Shown: one piece after another, positions 1 to 10,163 of the stretch
Numbering within the stretch: the first letter of the stretch is position 1
Layout of the letters: each line of letters begins with the position of its first letter
Source of the DNA: an uncultured Victivallales bacterium
GTDB taxonomy: Bacteria > Verrucomicrobiota > Lentisphaeria > Oligosphaerales > JAFGRS01
DNA: 64,000 nucleotides
Direction of reading: 5' to 3'
Assembly: GCA_903837355.1 (NCBI GenBank)
Contig: CAILUI010000122.1
Coordinates: 1 to 64,000, forward strand
Made by a program: the position numbers and the translations under genes
The notes under the pieces: model-generated
The model's input: the letters and a program-made list of their open reading frames with translations, nothing else
Told to the model about the DNA's origin: nothing
Databases searched by the model: none

Positions 1-105
1 CCCAATGACCAATGACCAATGACCCAATGACCAATGACCAATGACCCAATGACCAATGACCAATGACCCAATGACCCATGACCCACTGACCACTGACCAC
101 TGACC
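1..105. repeat. Heptanucleotide tandem repeat (AATGACC)n
   Basis: The window opens in a tandem array of AATGACC heptamers. An extra C every third unit gives a 22-base higher-order period, with three identical copies over 1-66. The array then degenerates through ATGACCC and ACTGACC variants to about 105. It ends about 110 bases before the fucosidase start and probably continues beyond the window edge. The same heptamer recurs on the other strand at 29771-29791. Confidence 0.85.
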
Positions 106-214
106 CGTGGCCACTCCCAGCCGCACGGCTGGCCAAGTGCGCTTTCCCATGCACATTAGCAGGCGCCAGAGTACGCAACAGTTTCCAGAACCCAGCCTGA
201 ACGGCGAGAGCATC

Positions 215-1957
<1,743 letters not shown>

Positions 1958-1967
1958 GGCGGGTGCC

Positions 1968-4900
1968 CTACTCGAACTTGAGCGTCGCCGTGCCGTAGGT
2001 ATCCTTGAGCGTGCCACCGGTGATGACGGCGCGGAAGAAGATCGGGTAGCCGGCCGTACCGTCGAAGGTCGCGGTACCGGGCCCCAGCTTCACCTGCGCC
2101 GCCCACTCTTTGCCGTCCTTGGCGCCGACGCGCAGGAGTTGCAGGCTATTCTGGCCATTGAGCGGAATGGGCGTGTAGTTCGAGCCACCGCTGACCTCGA
2201 CCGTGGCGTCCAGAGCCGGCTCCTCCAGGAACAGGCGGAACAGCAGCTCGTCGCCCTGCTTCAGTGCCTCCGGCAAGGGCGTGCCGTCGGCCAGGGTGAC
2301 CGCCAGGCCATCCTGCGGGCGACGCACCAACTGCAGCCAGTCCAGGGCGATGGTGGGGCCGGGCTTCATGCTCCCATCGGCCTGCTGGGCAGAGCCGGCG
2401 CTGGAGAGGGTCAGGAAACACTGCTTGGCCGTGCCGTCGCGGAAGCTGGCGTGTACGTAGTGAGTGTCCAGGGTGTAGATGCCTGGACGCAGGGTATGCA
2501 CACCGCCGCGAAACCCCGGCTTCCCCGACGAGTCGCCAAACATACCCACCAACCAGCGGTAACCCTCGCCGCGAACGTCGCTGACCTTGATCTGGTAGTA
2601 GCGGTAGGCCGGATCGTAGGGGAAGAGGTGGCTCGCGCTCGCATAGCCCTCGGGGGCCGTACTGGCGATGACCACACCGCCGCCGGCCTGCGGCTCCATC
2701 TTCAGCTTGGTGGCATTCAGCACCCACTGGTCGTCCTTGCCGTCCCACGTGAAGGCGGCGGCCGCCTTGAAGGCGCTGAAGTCCTCCCGCCAGAGCCGCG
2801 GTCCGGCAGCGGTCTCGGCGGCGGGAGCGGCCAACGCCGGCGCCGACGCGGCGGCGGCCAGGGGCTGCAGCGCCGTAGTCAGACCGGCTCCAGCCTCAGC
2901 GTAGGCCTCGATCTCGCGCACCTTCGCCCCCTGGATCCCGCCGCCAGCCTTGGCCAAAGCCGTCAGCCGCAGCTTCAGCGTCGGCGTGGGCGCCGCCAGG
3001 CGCAGTTCGGCGACCGAGGCGCTGTTGCCGCGCACGGCAGCTACCTGCACACTGCCATCGGCGGCTTGGAACTGCAGGTCGAAGTCCTGCAGGTTCGGCG
3101 TGTAGAGGACGACCCGCCCGATCGTCTCCTCACGCGCCAGGGTCAACTCCAGGGTGCAGGGCTTATCAGTATGGCTGAGGGTCCAGCCATCGTCGTCGAG
3201 CACGCCATTGATAGCATAGTAGTAGTACTGGTTGAACCATGGCGCATAGAAGCCCTCACCCGAGCGCGCCAGGACGCCACGGCTCCAGTGCAGCAGGTTG
3301 CCCGGCTTGACGCAGGCGGCTTCCTGGGCCTTGATCTCTGCCGCCACCTGAGCCATGGTGGCCAGCTTGGCGCCGGCGGGGTCGGTGGAGTAGACGTGCA
3401 CCGCCCCCGGCTCGAAACGGTCGGTGAACGTGCCGCCAGCCAGCGCCACGGTGCGGCCTTCGCTGGCGACGGCCAGCGTCGTCACGTCTTTCAGCAGCGG
3501 GTGGCTGATCGTGGCGGTGCGGCTCCCGGCCTTGAGGTTGGAGACGATCAGGGTGACCTTGCCGGCAGCCTCACCGGCCCAGGCGATCATCTCGGCGTCA
3601 GCCGTGACCGTCGGCGGCACCTGCGGATTGGCGGCGGCAGCTTCCAGGAAGCGCACCTCGCGCCAGATCGGCGGCAGGCCATAGCGCAGACGCGGCTCGG
3701 GCATGAAGAAGGGCGTCACATAGGCGGTGTAGCCCTTGCAGCCCTGCGCCAGAGCCGTCAGATACTGGTGCCGCATGACCTCGTACGAGTAGGGCGGCGT
3801 CTGGCCGTACTCGACGTTGAAATGCGCGTCCGCCGAGGCGGCCCAGGGCGTCATCATGATCGCCTGCCCCCGACGCAGCACCTCGCGGCAGCGTTTCATG
3901 AAGTTGGGCACGTACTCCCACTCGGGCGAATACGGATCGGGGCTGAGCAGGTCGCAGGTCTTGTAGCCGTGGGTGACGATGCCGTCGAGGGTGTCGTTGG
4001 TGACCATCAGCGGATGGTAGGGGTCCAGTTCCTGCATCAGCGCGTAGGTGGCCTCCATCCAGTCGGAGCGCGCGTCATTGATCTCAGGCTCATCGGCCAG
4101 GTAGTAGCCCAGCACCCCCGGCTCGGCGGCCACGGCCGTCACCACTTGGCTCAACAGATCGCGCATGCCCGCACTCGGCGCCGACAGCGTCTTGATCTCC
4201 TCAACCAGCTCCTTGCCGCCACCGGGCTTCTGCCAGAGCTTGAAGGTGGTGAAGAGGCGCCCGGGCTCGATGCTGACGACGGAGTAGATGCCGTGCTGAC
4301 GGAAGGGCTCGCCAATCTGCGCCTCGACCTCCGCCGGGGTGAGGCCGCCGAGAACCACCGGCGTCGACAGATCCTGCAGCGCCAGTACGTCGGCCCGCGG
4401 ATCCTCGGTCGGAATGCCGCCATACCAGCCGCAGAACAGCTTCGCCTTGCCGTTGACCAGCACATTGCCCTGCGCATCCACGCGCACTTCGCTGCCAGGA
4501 GCGGGCGCCAGCTTGCGCACCGTGCTGGTCGCCTCGGCGAGGGTCGTCCCATCCGGCGCCAGGGCCGTGACCGCCAGGGTGTACGTCCCCACCGGCAGCG
4601 TGGCGACGTCCAGTTGCAGATCGCCCTTGAGTTGGTCCAGCGTCGCCGTGCCGGCGCTAACCTCGCGGTTTGCGTCAGCGCGTAACCCATAGGCGACCTG
4701 CGCCGTCCTGGCGGCGACATCGGCGGCCAGGGCGACGCGGAAGACGAGCGCGGGGACCGTCTCGCTGGCGTAAATGTTGCCGCGATAGACGGGCTGCAGA
4801 ATGTCGACGGCCAAGGGACGGTAGGCCGCATCCAGGCGCTTGACCACGATCTTGGCCGGCGCGTTCGCGGCAGTGTCGGTGGCCGTCAGTTGGATGGCGG

Positions 4901-5855
4901 CGTCGCTGTCGCCGGCGCGCACCTTCAGCCCGGCCAGGATCACGGTCTGCGTGGCCCCGGCGGCGAGCTCAAGGTCAGCGGCCGTCACCGCCGTGTCCGG
5001 AGCCAGGAAGCGCGCAGCGCTCAGCCGCAGCGTCCGCGCCTGCTTGCCGTCATTGGTGACCGGCACCCTCAGCTCGACGGCGTTGACACCACTGCCCCCG
5101 CCGCTGACCACGACCTTGGGCTCACCGAAGTTCACGGCGAAGCGGGCATAGTCCACCTGCACCGCGGTGAGGGTGCCAAAGAGCTTGGGCTGGTGGAAGT
5201 TGCCCTTGAGCGGCGCCCAGGTGCTGAGTTCGAGCGTGCCACCGGCCTGGCGCTCACGGGTGACATTCCACAGCCAGGTCGCGCCGGCATCGGGGCGGAG
5301 TTGCAGTCCCGCCAGGGGGATGCGGACCTCGCAGCGCCAGACCTTCGCCGCCGTATCCACACTGCCGGCAGCCTGCAACGGGCACTCCCAGCGCTTCACA
5401 TGGACCAAGCCGTAGTCGGCGCCCAGGTCATCGTACCAAGCGCCCTTGGCATTGACGATGAAGTGATGGTAGTACCGGCCCTCGCCCGCCGGATCCATGA
5501 AGAACTCCAGGCAGTCGTCGGCGTAGACCTCGTTGTCATGGTCGGCATACTTGGCCTTCAGCGCCTCGATCTGGGGCTCATCGCACTCGGCGGCCACGTA
5601 GATGGCGGCGGCGTCGTAGAGCACCTTGAAGCGCGTCTGAATCGGCACCGGCTTGGGCTGACCAGCATTGTCGACGGCGGCGCTGGCGGAAAGGAAGCCG
5701 CTCTGCCAGGCGGCCTTGGCCCAAGCCGCTTCGTCCAGGTTCCCGTCAACCTTGATCTCCCCCGCCCGCGCCACGGCCGGCACGGTCGGCGCGGCCGCGA
5801 GGGAGAACGCCGTCAGCGCGACGGCAACCACGCACCAACGCATCGCTTTCAGCAT
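1968..5855 (-). CDS. Large exoprotein: CBM9-like domain, TIM-barrel hydrolase-like core, F5/8-type domain
   Basis: 1295 residues with a clear signal peptide (about residues 1-31, cleaved near VARA-GEI). Residues 33-235 look like a CBM9/DOMON-type sugar-binding domain (KVDGNLDEAAW, DDCLEFFMDP, WLWNVTRER). Ig-like spacers follow. The middle third has barrel features (FCGWYGG, GVLGYYLADEPE with candidate acidic residues, PYHPLMVTNDT, MMTPWAAS). A discoidin/F5-8 type C-like sandwich follows (NQYYYYAINGVLDDDGW), and a last beta-sandwich ends at residue 1295. The domain order suggests a secreted polysaccharide-binding hydrolase; the substrate is unknown and the catalytic family is not one I can name. 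A long open frame on the opposite strand is only a GC-driven shadow of this gene. Confidence 0.85.
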   Translation of the reverse strand: MLKAMRWCVVAVALTAFSLAAAPTVPAVARAGEIKVDGNLDEAAWAKAAWQSGFLSASAAVDNAGQPKPVPIQTRFKVLYDAAAIYVAAECDEPQIEALKAKYADHDNEVYADDCLEFFMDPAGEGRYYHHFIVNAKGAWYDDLGADYGLVHVKRWECPLQAAGSVDTAAKVWRCEVRIPLAGLQLRPDAGATWLWNVTRERQAGGTLELSTWAPLKGNFHQPKLFGTLTAVQVDYARFAVNFGEPKVVVSGGGSGVNAVELRVPVTNDGKQARTLRLSAARFLAPDTAVTAADLELAAGATQTVILAGLKVRAGDSDAAIQLTATDTAANAPAKIVVKRLDAAYRPLAVDILQPVYRGNIYASETVPALVFRVALAADVAARTAQVAYGLRADANREVSAGTATLDQLKGDLQLDVATLPVGTYTLAVTALAPDGTTLAEATSTVRKLAPAPGSEVRVDAQGNVLVNGKAKLFCGWYGGIPTEDPRADVLALQDLSTPVVLGGLTPAEVEAQIGEPFRQHGIYSVVSIEPGRLFTTFKLWQKPGGGKELVEEIKTLSAPSAGMRDLLSQVVTAVAAEPGVLGYYLADEPEINDARSDWMEATYALMQELDPYHPLMVTNDTLDGIVTHGYKTCDLLSPDPYSPEWEYVPNFMKRCREVLRRGQAIMMTPWAASADAHFNVEYGQTPPYSYEVMRHQYLTALAQGCKGYTAYVTPFFMPEPRLRYGLPPIWREVRFLEAAAANPQVPPTVTADAEMIAWAGEAAGKVTLIVSNLKAGSRTATISHPLLKDVTTLAVASEGRTVALAGGTFTDRFEPGAVHVYSTDPAGAKLATMAQVAAEIKAQEAACVKPGNLLHWSRGVLARSGEGFYAPWFNQYYYYAINGVLDDDGWTLSHTDKPCTLELTLAREETIGRVVLYTPNLQDFDLQFQAADGSVQVAAVRGNSASVAELRLAAPTPTLKLRLTALAKAGGGIQGAKVREIEAYAEAGAGLTTALQPLAAAASAPALAAPAAETAAGPRLWREDFSAFKAAAAFTWDGKDDQWVLNATKLKMEPQAGGGVVIASTAPEGYASASHLFPYDPAYRYYQIKVSDVRGEGYRWLVGMFGDSSGKPGFRGGVHTLRPGIYTLDTHYVHASFRDGTAKQCFLTLSSAGSAQQADGSMKPGPTIALDWLQLVRRPQDGLAVTLADGTPLPEALKQGDELLFRLFLEEPALDATVEVSGGSNYTPIPLNGQNSLQLLRVGAKDGKEWAAQVKLGPGTATFDGTAGYPIFFRAVITGGTLKDTYGTATLKFE

Positions 5856-5933
5856 GGCCGACTCTCCAGATGGGGAATGGGAAGCTTTCTGCCGGGGTCC
5901 GGGAACAGCAGTATAGAGGACGGGCGGTGGAAG

Positions 5934-6190
5934 TCAAAAACGGGAGGCAACCGCCGGCCAGCGCTCCGCCCACTGCCGGTGGTAGCGCGCATACCTGGCC
6001 GGCAACCGCCGGTTGCGCACGATGTAGCCATCGAAACCGGTAATCGAACATACCGCTTCTGGTAGAGCTCAACCGCCCGCGCGGCTTGCCCCACTTGCCA
6101 TTCGGGAACCGCCTCCCGCTCCAACCGCTCGACAAACGCCCGCTGCGCATCCTCCCGCGCAGCGAACGTCCGCCATAGGGCGATTACCAT
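5934..6190 (-). pseudogene. Remnant resembling the N-terminal region of an integron-type tyrosine recombinase
   Basis: From ATG 6190 the minus strand reads a helical segment with REAVPEWQVGQAARAVELYQ, the type of motif found in the N-terminal domain of integron-like or phage-type tyrosine recombinases. Around 6060 the reading continues in another frame as DGYIVRNRRLPARYARYHRQ and stops at 5934. No catalytic domain (R-H-x-x-R-Y) is present, so if this is a recombinase it is only a frameshifted N-terminal relic. Its 5' end faces the DUF1593 gene and the attC-like sites, which is the orientation of intI relative to a cassette array. The family assignment is tentative and rests on motif memory only. 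Confidence 0.3.
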
Positions 6191-6445
6191 TTTTGCATGA
6201 CGGCGGAAAGTCCGATCGGACGCCTAGCCCGGCTACGGCGGGGTTCTGCGACAACCAGACCGCGCGGCGGCGACGGTGCGCTGGCCTGGGAACGGCACGA
6301 CTGGCGTCCCGCAAGCCTTTTGTGTCGCCTGTGTTACGCATGGATCAGCGCAGGCGGATAGCCATACCAGCGCAGGCGTGGTACAGTGCCGCCAGACGGG
6401 CTGGGGCGGTGCCTCGGGCCTTGCCGACCCGAGTTTCGCGATTGG

Positions 6446-6467
6446 CCGCCCGTATAACGTTGGGCGG
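6446..6467. promoter_or_regulatory. Inverted repeat CCGCCC-N10-GGGCGG, possible operator or recombination core
   Basis: A perfect 6-base inverted repeat flanks GTATAACGTT, which itself holds the palindrome AACGTT. It lies 40 bases upstream of the DUF1593 start. It could be an operator. Alternatively GTTGGGC (6459-6465) fits the integron core consensus GTTRRRY, and its complement GCCCAAC fits RYYYAAC. The sequence does not decide between these. Confidence 0.35.
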
Positions 6468-6507
6468 TTTCAGGGGATCGGACAATCGACTGAGGAAGAC
6501 GCAAGAA

Positions 6508-7614
6508 ATGAAAGCCCACTTGGTGACAATCGCATTGTGCCTGCTTGCCACTGTCACATGGGCGCAGGATCCGACTCCGAAGGCTGCGGTAGCCCCGGCG
6601 AAATCCCCTGCGATGCGCGCCATCACCTCGACGGATTTCCCACCGCTGGATGTTATCCCGGTCAAAGGCGTCAAGAAGGGCGACCCGTCCGAGAAGTGCA
6701 GCGATCCGGATGACGTGCAGTCGATGGTCCGCTTTCTCCTGTATGCGAATGAATTCGATGTCGAGGGGCTGATCGCCTCGGCGGGCACGTTCGCGAACGT
6801 GGCAAGGAAGCAGAACATTCTGGACATGCTCGACCGCTACGATCAGGTGGACGAGAATCTGCGGCGGCATGATGCGCGGTATCCCACGGCGGAAAAGCTG
6901 CGTGCCGTTACGTGGCAGGGCCGCGATGGCACGTGGGGCGCGCCCGCGGTAGGCACGAAGACCAAACCGATCAATCAAATCCTCGGCGAGGGCAGGGACA
7001 GCGAGGCTTCGGACGCGATCATCCGGATTGTGGACCGGCCGGACCCGCGCCCGGTGTGGGTTTGCGTGTGGGGCGGTTCGTGCGAGGTGGCGCAGGCCAT
7101 CTGGAAGGTGCGGGCCACGCGGAGCCCGGCGGAACTGGAACGCTTTCTCGGCAAGCTGCGCCTCTACTTGATCGCGAAGCAGGACGCGACGACGGACTGG
7201 CTGCTGGAGAGCTTCCCGAACCTGTTCATCATCCTTTCCGAGAAGAATTACATGGGGATGTTCTGGGTCAGCTCCGGCGCGGACAGGAACGTCGCGGACC
7301 TGGCTTGGGTGAACGCTCACATTCGCGAGGGGCATGGCCCGCTGGGCGCCGCCTATCCGCAGAGCGGATGGGACCCGAGTGTGCCGGGGATTTGGGAAGG
7401 CGACACGCCGTCGTTCCTGCATCTGGTCAGCGCCGTGCGCGGGCTGAACGACCCCGAAAAACCGGACCAGCCGGGCTGGGGCGGCCAGTTCGTTCGCAAC
7501 GACCCATCCAAGAATCACTGGTTTGATGATTCAGCCGGCGGGAAGACCGTGTCGAAGTGGCGCGTCGATGTTCAGGCGGATTTCGGCCGGCGCGCGGACT
7601 GGATGCTGCCGTGA
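6508..7614 (+). CDS. DUF1593 (Sde182 nucleoside-hydrolase-like) secreted protein, C-terminal domain missing
   Basis: 368 residues from ATG 6508, chosen because a signal peptide (KAHLVTIALCLLATVTWAQ) begins exactly there. The body matches the DUF1593/Sde0182 nucleoside-hydrolase-like domain: DFPPLDVIPVKG, DPDDVQSMVRFLLYANEFDVEGLIAS, VWGGSCEVAQAIW, and the late WGGQF and DFGRRADW blocks. Homologues characterised as cellulose-associated proteins usually continue for about 100 residues into an Ig-like C-terminal domain. Here a stop follows DWMLP immediately, so that domain is absent. Codon and base composition before about 6500 and after 7614 look different and poorly coding. The gene may have lost its 3' end when the downstream cassette-like DNA arrived. 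The function, probably polysaccharide binding or hydrolysis outside the cell, is inferred from the family only. Confidence 0.8.
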   Translation: MKAHLVTIALCLLATVTWAQDPTPKAAVAPAKSPAMRAITSTDFPPLDVIPVKGVKKGDPSEKCSDPDDVQSMVRFLLYANEFDVEGLIASAGTFANVARKQNILDMLDRYDQVDENLRRHDARYPTAEKLRAVTWQGRDGTWGAPAVGTKTKPINQILGEGRDSEASDAIIRIVDRPDPRPVWVCVWGGSCEVAQAIWKVRATRSPAELERFLGKLRLYLIAKQDATTDWLLESFPNLFIILSEKNYMGMFWVSSGADRNVADLAWVNAHIREGHGPLGAAYPQSGWDPSVPGIWEGDTPSFLHLVSAVRGLNDPEKPDQPGWGGQFVRNDPSKNHWFDDSAGGKTVSKWRVDVQADFGRRADWMLP

Positions 7615-7678
7615 GCGACAACCGAGTAAGAGCGGACGGTCCGATGGTGATCACGATCAAGCCCAGCAAGCCAGATGC

Positions 7679-7753
7679 ACCGAACGCCGCGATAGCGCTC
7701 CGATTTCATTCCGGGCGTCAGTCGCGCGGCGTCGGCGATCCGGGGCGTTGATC
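7679..7753 (+). other. Possible degenerate attC-like site (left border of the DUF4160-DUF2442 unit)
   Basis: ACCGAAC (7679-7685) and GTTGATC (7747-7753) each resemble the outer boxes RYYYAAC and GTTRRRY of an integron attC site, with one mismatch each. Between them CGCCGC (7685-7690) can pair with GCGGCG (7726-7731), and GA/TC extends the stem around a bulge. The segment sits just before the leader of the DUF4160 gene, where an upstream attC would be expected. On its own the match is weak. Confidence 0.25.
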
Positions 7754-7779
7754 CACACACAAGAGAGGGGAACCCGCTG

Positions 7780-8037
7780 ATGCCGGAGCTCTGCCGATTC
7801 CTCGGGATCGTGATCTACATGCTCTATGACGACCATCGCCCGCCGCACTTCCATGCCGAGTACGGCGAGTACAGGGTATCCGTGGAGATCGAGACGGGAG
7901 TGGTGGAAGGTCGCTTCCCACGGCGGGCCCTGACGGCTCTCTTGGAGTGGTACGCCGAGCACAAGCCAGAACTCCTCCACGACTGGGAGCTGGCTGGCGC
8001 ACACCAGCCTCTGGAGAAGATTGCGCCTTTGGAGTAG
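7780..8037 (+). CDS. DUF4160 small protein
   Basis: 85 residues with the family pattern: MPELCRFLGIVIYM, DDHRPPHFHAEYGEY with the conserved HFHA, then a C-terminal EWYAEHKPELLHDWE helix. DUF4160 proteins are small, cytoplasmic and typically encoded directly before a DUF2442 partner; a toxin-antitoxin-like or mobile-cassette role is often proposed but not settled. AGAGAGGGGAA upstream serves as ribosome binding site. The stop is 4 bases before the DUF2442 ATG, so the two are translationally coupled. Confidence 0.88.
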   Translation: MPELCRFLGIVIYMLYDDHRPPHFHAEYGEYRVSVEIETGVVEGRFPRRALTALLEWYAEHKPELLHDWELAGAHQPLEKIAPLE

Positions 8038-8041
8038 TACC

Positions 8042-8275
8042 ATGATTGAGGTGACCCAAGCCCGTCATCTGGACAGCTACAGGATCGAGATCACGTTCAA
8101 CACAGGTGAGTCGGGCGTGGTGGATCTGGCGCAGTCCCTGTGGGGGCCGATGTTTGAGCCGCTACGAGCCCCGCAACGCTTCCGCAGGTTCGCCGTGTCG
8201 CCCACCCTCCATACGATCACCTGGGACAACGACGCGGATTTCGCACCCGAATACCTGCGGGAGAAGATGATCTAA
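8042..8275 (+). CDS. DUF2442 small protein, partner of DUF4160
   Basis: 77 residues: MIEVTQARHLDSYRIEITF, a central VVDLAQSLWGPMFEPL and a closing ITWDNDADFAPEYL, all typical of DUF2442. I chose ATG 8042 because GGAG (8031-8034), lying inside the end of the DUF4160 gene, is correctly spaced from it. The stop codon lies inside the left box of the attC-like site at 8270, the geometry usual for integron gene cassettes. The molecular function is unknown; genes of this pair are small and patchily distributed. Confidence 0.85.
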   Translation: MIEVTQARHLDSYRIEITFNTGESGVVDLAQSLWGPMFEPLRAPQRFRRFAVSPTLHTITWDNDADFAPEYLREKMI

Positions 8276-8331
8276 CAAGCGGCCGGTGCTGATGCCGCTA
8301 AGCGCGGGTCAGCACAGCCGTAGCGTTCGGG
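8270..8331 (+). other. attC-like recombination site at the end of the DUF4160-DUF2442 unit
   Basis: ATCTAAC (8270-8276) matches RYYYAAC and overlaps the DUF2442 stop codon. GTTCGGG (8325-8331) is a variant of GTTRRRY. Between them CGGC (8280-8283) pairs with GCCG (8317-8320), and GTGCTGA (8286-8292) pairs with TCAGCAC (8309-8315). The arms differ only by a bulge (CG against A), like the extrahelical bases of attC. The loop can form a further CCGC/GCGG stem. Size (62 bases), asymmetry and position all fit an attC; the right box is imperfect. Confidence 0.5.
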
Positions 8332-8488
8332 ACAACGATGACGCCGGGGAATGGTGCGGGCCGAAGGCAGACTGGCCCGGTCCCAGCCGTGGCCTCCGCG
8401 CGATCCGTGGACAATCCGGGTTTCTGGAGCGGAGACAAACCGGGAAGATCCACCAGTGGAGGAACGGGCGACCGGAAACCTGCACCGC

Positions 8489-9442
8489 TCAGACCTTCCC
8501 CCACTCGTCGTAGACCGCGTCCATGTTCTCGACGCGGTGGTCCTTGCCCCAGAAGCATTGGCCAACAACGCCGCTGCGCTGCCGGCGCAGGAAGGCGTTG
8601 GCCACCCGCCGCACGGCGGCGCGCACCTCGTCCGTAGTCCCGTGCGTGAGCAGATGCTGCCGGTCGATCTCGCCCCAGAAGGCGATCCGGCCGGCGTACT
8701 GCTCGGCAAGCTGCTCGATGTCCATGCAGAACAACTGGGCGTTGACCGCATTGACGCCGATCTCGATGAGGTCCGGGATGATGTCCGCGGTGTAGCCATC
8801 GGTGTGCATGACGACAAGCTTGCCCTTGGCATGGGCCAGGTCGCAGTAGTCGCGATACAGGGGCTTGAAGAACTCCCGCCAGCGCGCCGGCGAGATCAGC
8901 AAAGCACTCTGGCTGCCCCAATCATCGGCGATGTGCACACCGTCGATATCGGTCTCGACCCACATCCGCAACTGCCGCATGAAGTAGTCATGCACCAGGT
9001 CGCGCAGCCGGTAGAGCTCGGGCTCCGGGTCGCCCAGATCCAGGAAGAGCTGCTCCGAACCGCGCAGGTGCTGCAGACGCTCGAACGGGTTGGGCGCGGC
9101 GGCCCACATCGGGATCATGAACTTGTCGGACGCCGCGCAGTCGGGATTCACCGTCGCCAGATCGGCCTGCTCAAGGACGTCCCACGGCGGCTGGAAGGGC
9201 GCCAGGGCGGACCAGTCCCCACGCAGGGGCGACGCCTTCACTTCGCCGCAGACGCCATCCTCGGCGGCCTCCCAGACACAGCCCCAGACGTCCGTGTACC
9301 GGCCCTTGCCGCAAGCCTGTGGGCCCGAACTCCGGCCCGGGCCGTAGGTGTAGCGCGGACCATAGACGTCGTCGCGCTCAGTAGGTATACGGTCCACCGG
9401 CTGGAAGGTCAGGGCTTTGATGACGCGTTCGCGCGAGGTCAT
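8489..9442 (-). CDS. Uroporphyrinogen-decarboxylase-like (UroD/MtaA fold) protein
   Basis: 317 residues of the UroD/cobalamin-methyltransferase barrel superfamily, starting with the usual MTSRERVIKALTFQPVDRIP. Visible blocks are VETDIDGVHIADDWGSQSALL, FKPLYRDYCDLAHAKGK, VVMHTDGY, NAQLFCMDIE and IAFWGEIDRQHLL. The H-x-C zinc motif of true MtaA/MtbA methyltransferases is replaced by H-T-D, so a classical zinc-thiol methyl transfer is doubtful, and haem synthesis is unlikely given the context. A close paralogue lies at 48245-49294 and a fragment at 25029-25235. ATG 9442 is the family-like start. An in-frame ATG at 9499 overlaps the stop of the upstream hsdR relic by 4 bases and would add 19 residues. 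The substrate is unknown; neighbours of this family are often sugar-degradation genes. Confidence 0.8.
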   Translation of the reverse strand: MTSRERVIKALTFQPVDRIPTERDDVYGPRYTYGPGRSSGPQACGKGRYTDVWGCVWEAAEDGVCGEVKASPLRGDWSALAPFQPPWDVLEQADLATVNPDCAASDKFMIPMWAAAPNPFERLQHLRGSEQLFLDLGDPEPELYRLRDLVHDYFMRQLRMWVETDIDGVHIADDWGSQSALLISPARWREFFKPLYRDYCDLAHAKGKLVVMHTDGYTADIIPDLIEIGVNAVNAQLFCMDIEQLAEQYAGRIAFWGEIDRQHLLTHGTTDEVRAAVRRVANAFLRRQRSGVVGQCFWGKDHRVENMDAVYDEWGKV

Positions 9443-9495
9443 GGGCACGTGTCTTTCCGTATGGCGGCTGACGAGATGAACCCTCTTGGGGCAGG

Positions 9496-9873
9496 TCATG
9501 CGACCCCCGGCACGCCCTTGGTGCCCAGTAGGTACGCTTCCATGTCGGCCTCGATCTGACGCGCCAGGTTGCGGGCCCCCTCGCGTTCGTGGGCGCTGCG
9601 CGCTCTGTCCTGCCTGTCCTGAACCGTGCGCCAGACGACGAAATCGGCGCGGGCGTGACCCGAGCCGCGGCCAGTGAGCTCGACTTCCTCCTCGATCTGG
9701 GCGAGGGCAAAGCCGTACTCCGTGAGGATGACGTCGAGAAACGTCTGCCTCACGAGTCCCTCGGGCGTCTGCACCAGCCATTTCTGACGGAGGCGGCTGA
9801 AGACCTGGTTGGGGCGAGTCGGGATCTGATCCGCTTTGGCGTAGGGCTGCGGGTCTGGTTTCCTCTTGGCCAT
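9496..9873 (-). pseudogene. Truncated HsdR N-terminal-like fragment (type I restriction)
   Basis: 125 residues. The segment TPEGLVRQTFLDVILTEYG...EEVELTGRG...ARADFVVWRT resembles the N-terminal nuclease-domain start of type I restriction R subunits (HSDR_N_2 type). The reading leaves the family right after ADFVVWRT, before the catalytic E-x-K, and ends 30 residues later. No helicase or HsdM/HsdS genes follow. It lies 11 bases after the RadC fragment, the order seen in many intact R-M loci, so both look like relics of one lost operon. Nuclease activity is not expected. Confidence 0.55.
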
Positions 9874-9884
9874 GCGGCCTCCTT

Positions 9885-10118
9885 CTACTCCTGGGTGTGG
9901 GCACGGTCAAGCCCGCGAAGCCCGCGGAACTCCGACAAGAGCGTCCGCGCGAAATCGGATGCATTCTGTCCCGGTATGCCCTCTCTGAAAGTGCCCTTTC
10001 CGACACGGAGGATGATCGCGAGCAGCTCCGCCTCGGTGAGTCTGTCCGCCCCCTCGGCCAGGAGTCGCTCACGGGGGCGCTCCTGTTTGGGCCAGTTCCT
10101 GATGCGGTCTGATTTCAT
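9885..10118 (-). pseudogene. radC: RadC N-terminal helical domain fragment
   Basis: 77 residues matching the UPF0758/RadC N-terminal region: [48 protein letters not shown]. In full-length RadC about 120 further residues form the JAB/MPN metal-binding domain (H-x-H...D). Here the frame stops at HTQE, so the domain is entirely missing. RadC-like proteins are often encoded with type I R-M systems on mobile islands, which agrees with the HsdR-like fragment just downstream. Confidence 0.7.
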
Positions 10119-10163
10119 CGTGCGGTCGGCGGGCGCCCCGTGTCGGAGTGACCCCTGTCCCCT

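Noticed and set aside
2139..4685. Long open frame antisense to the 1295-residue exoprotein
   Set aside because: Low-complexity Arg/Gly/Gln-rich translation without any domain. The opposite strand has a signal peptide and clear domains. GC-rich codon use keeps such shadow frames open.
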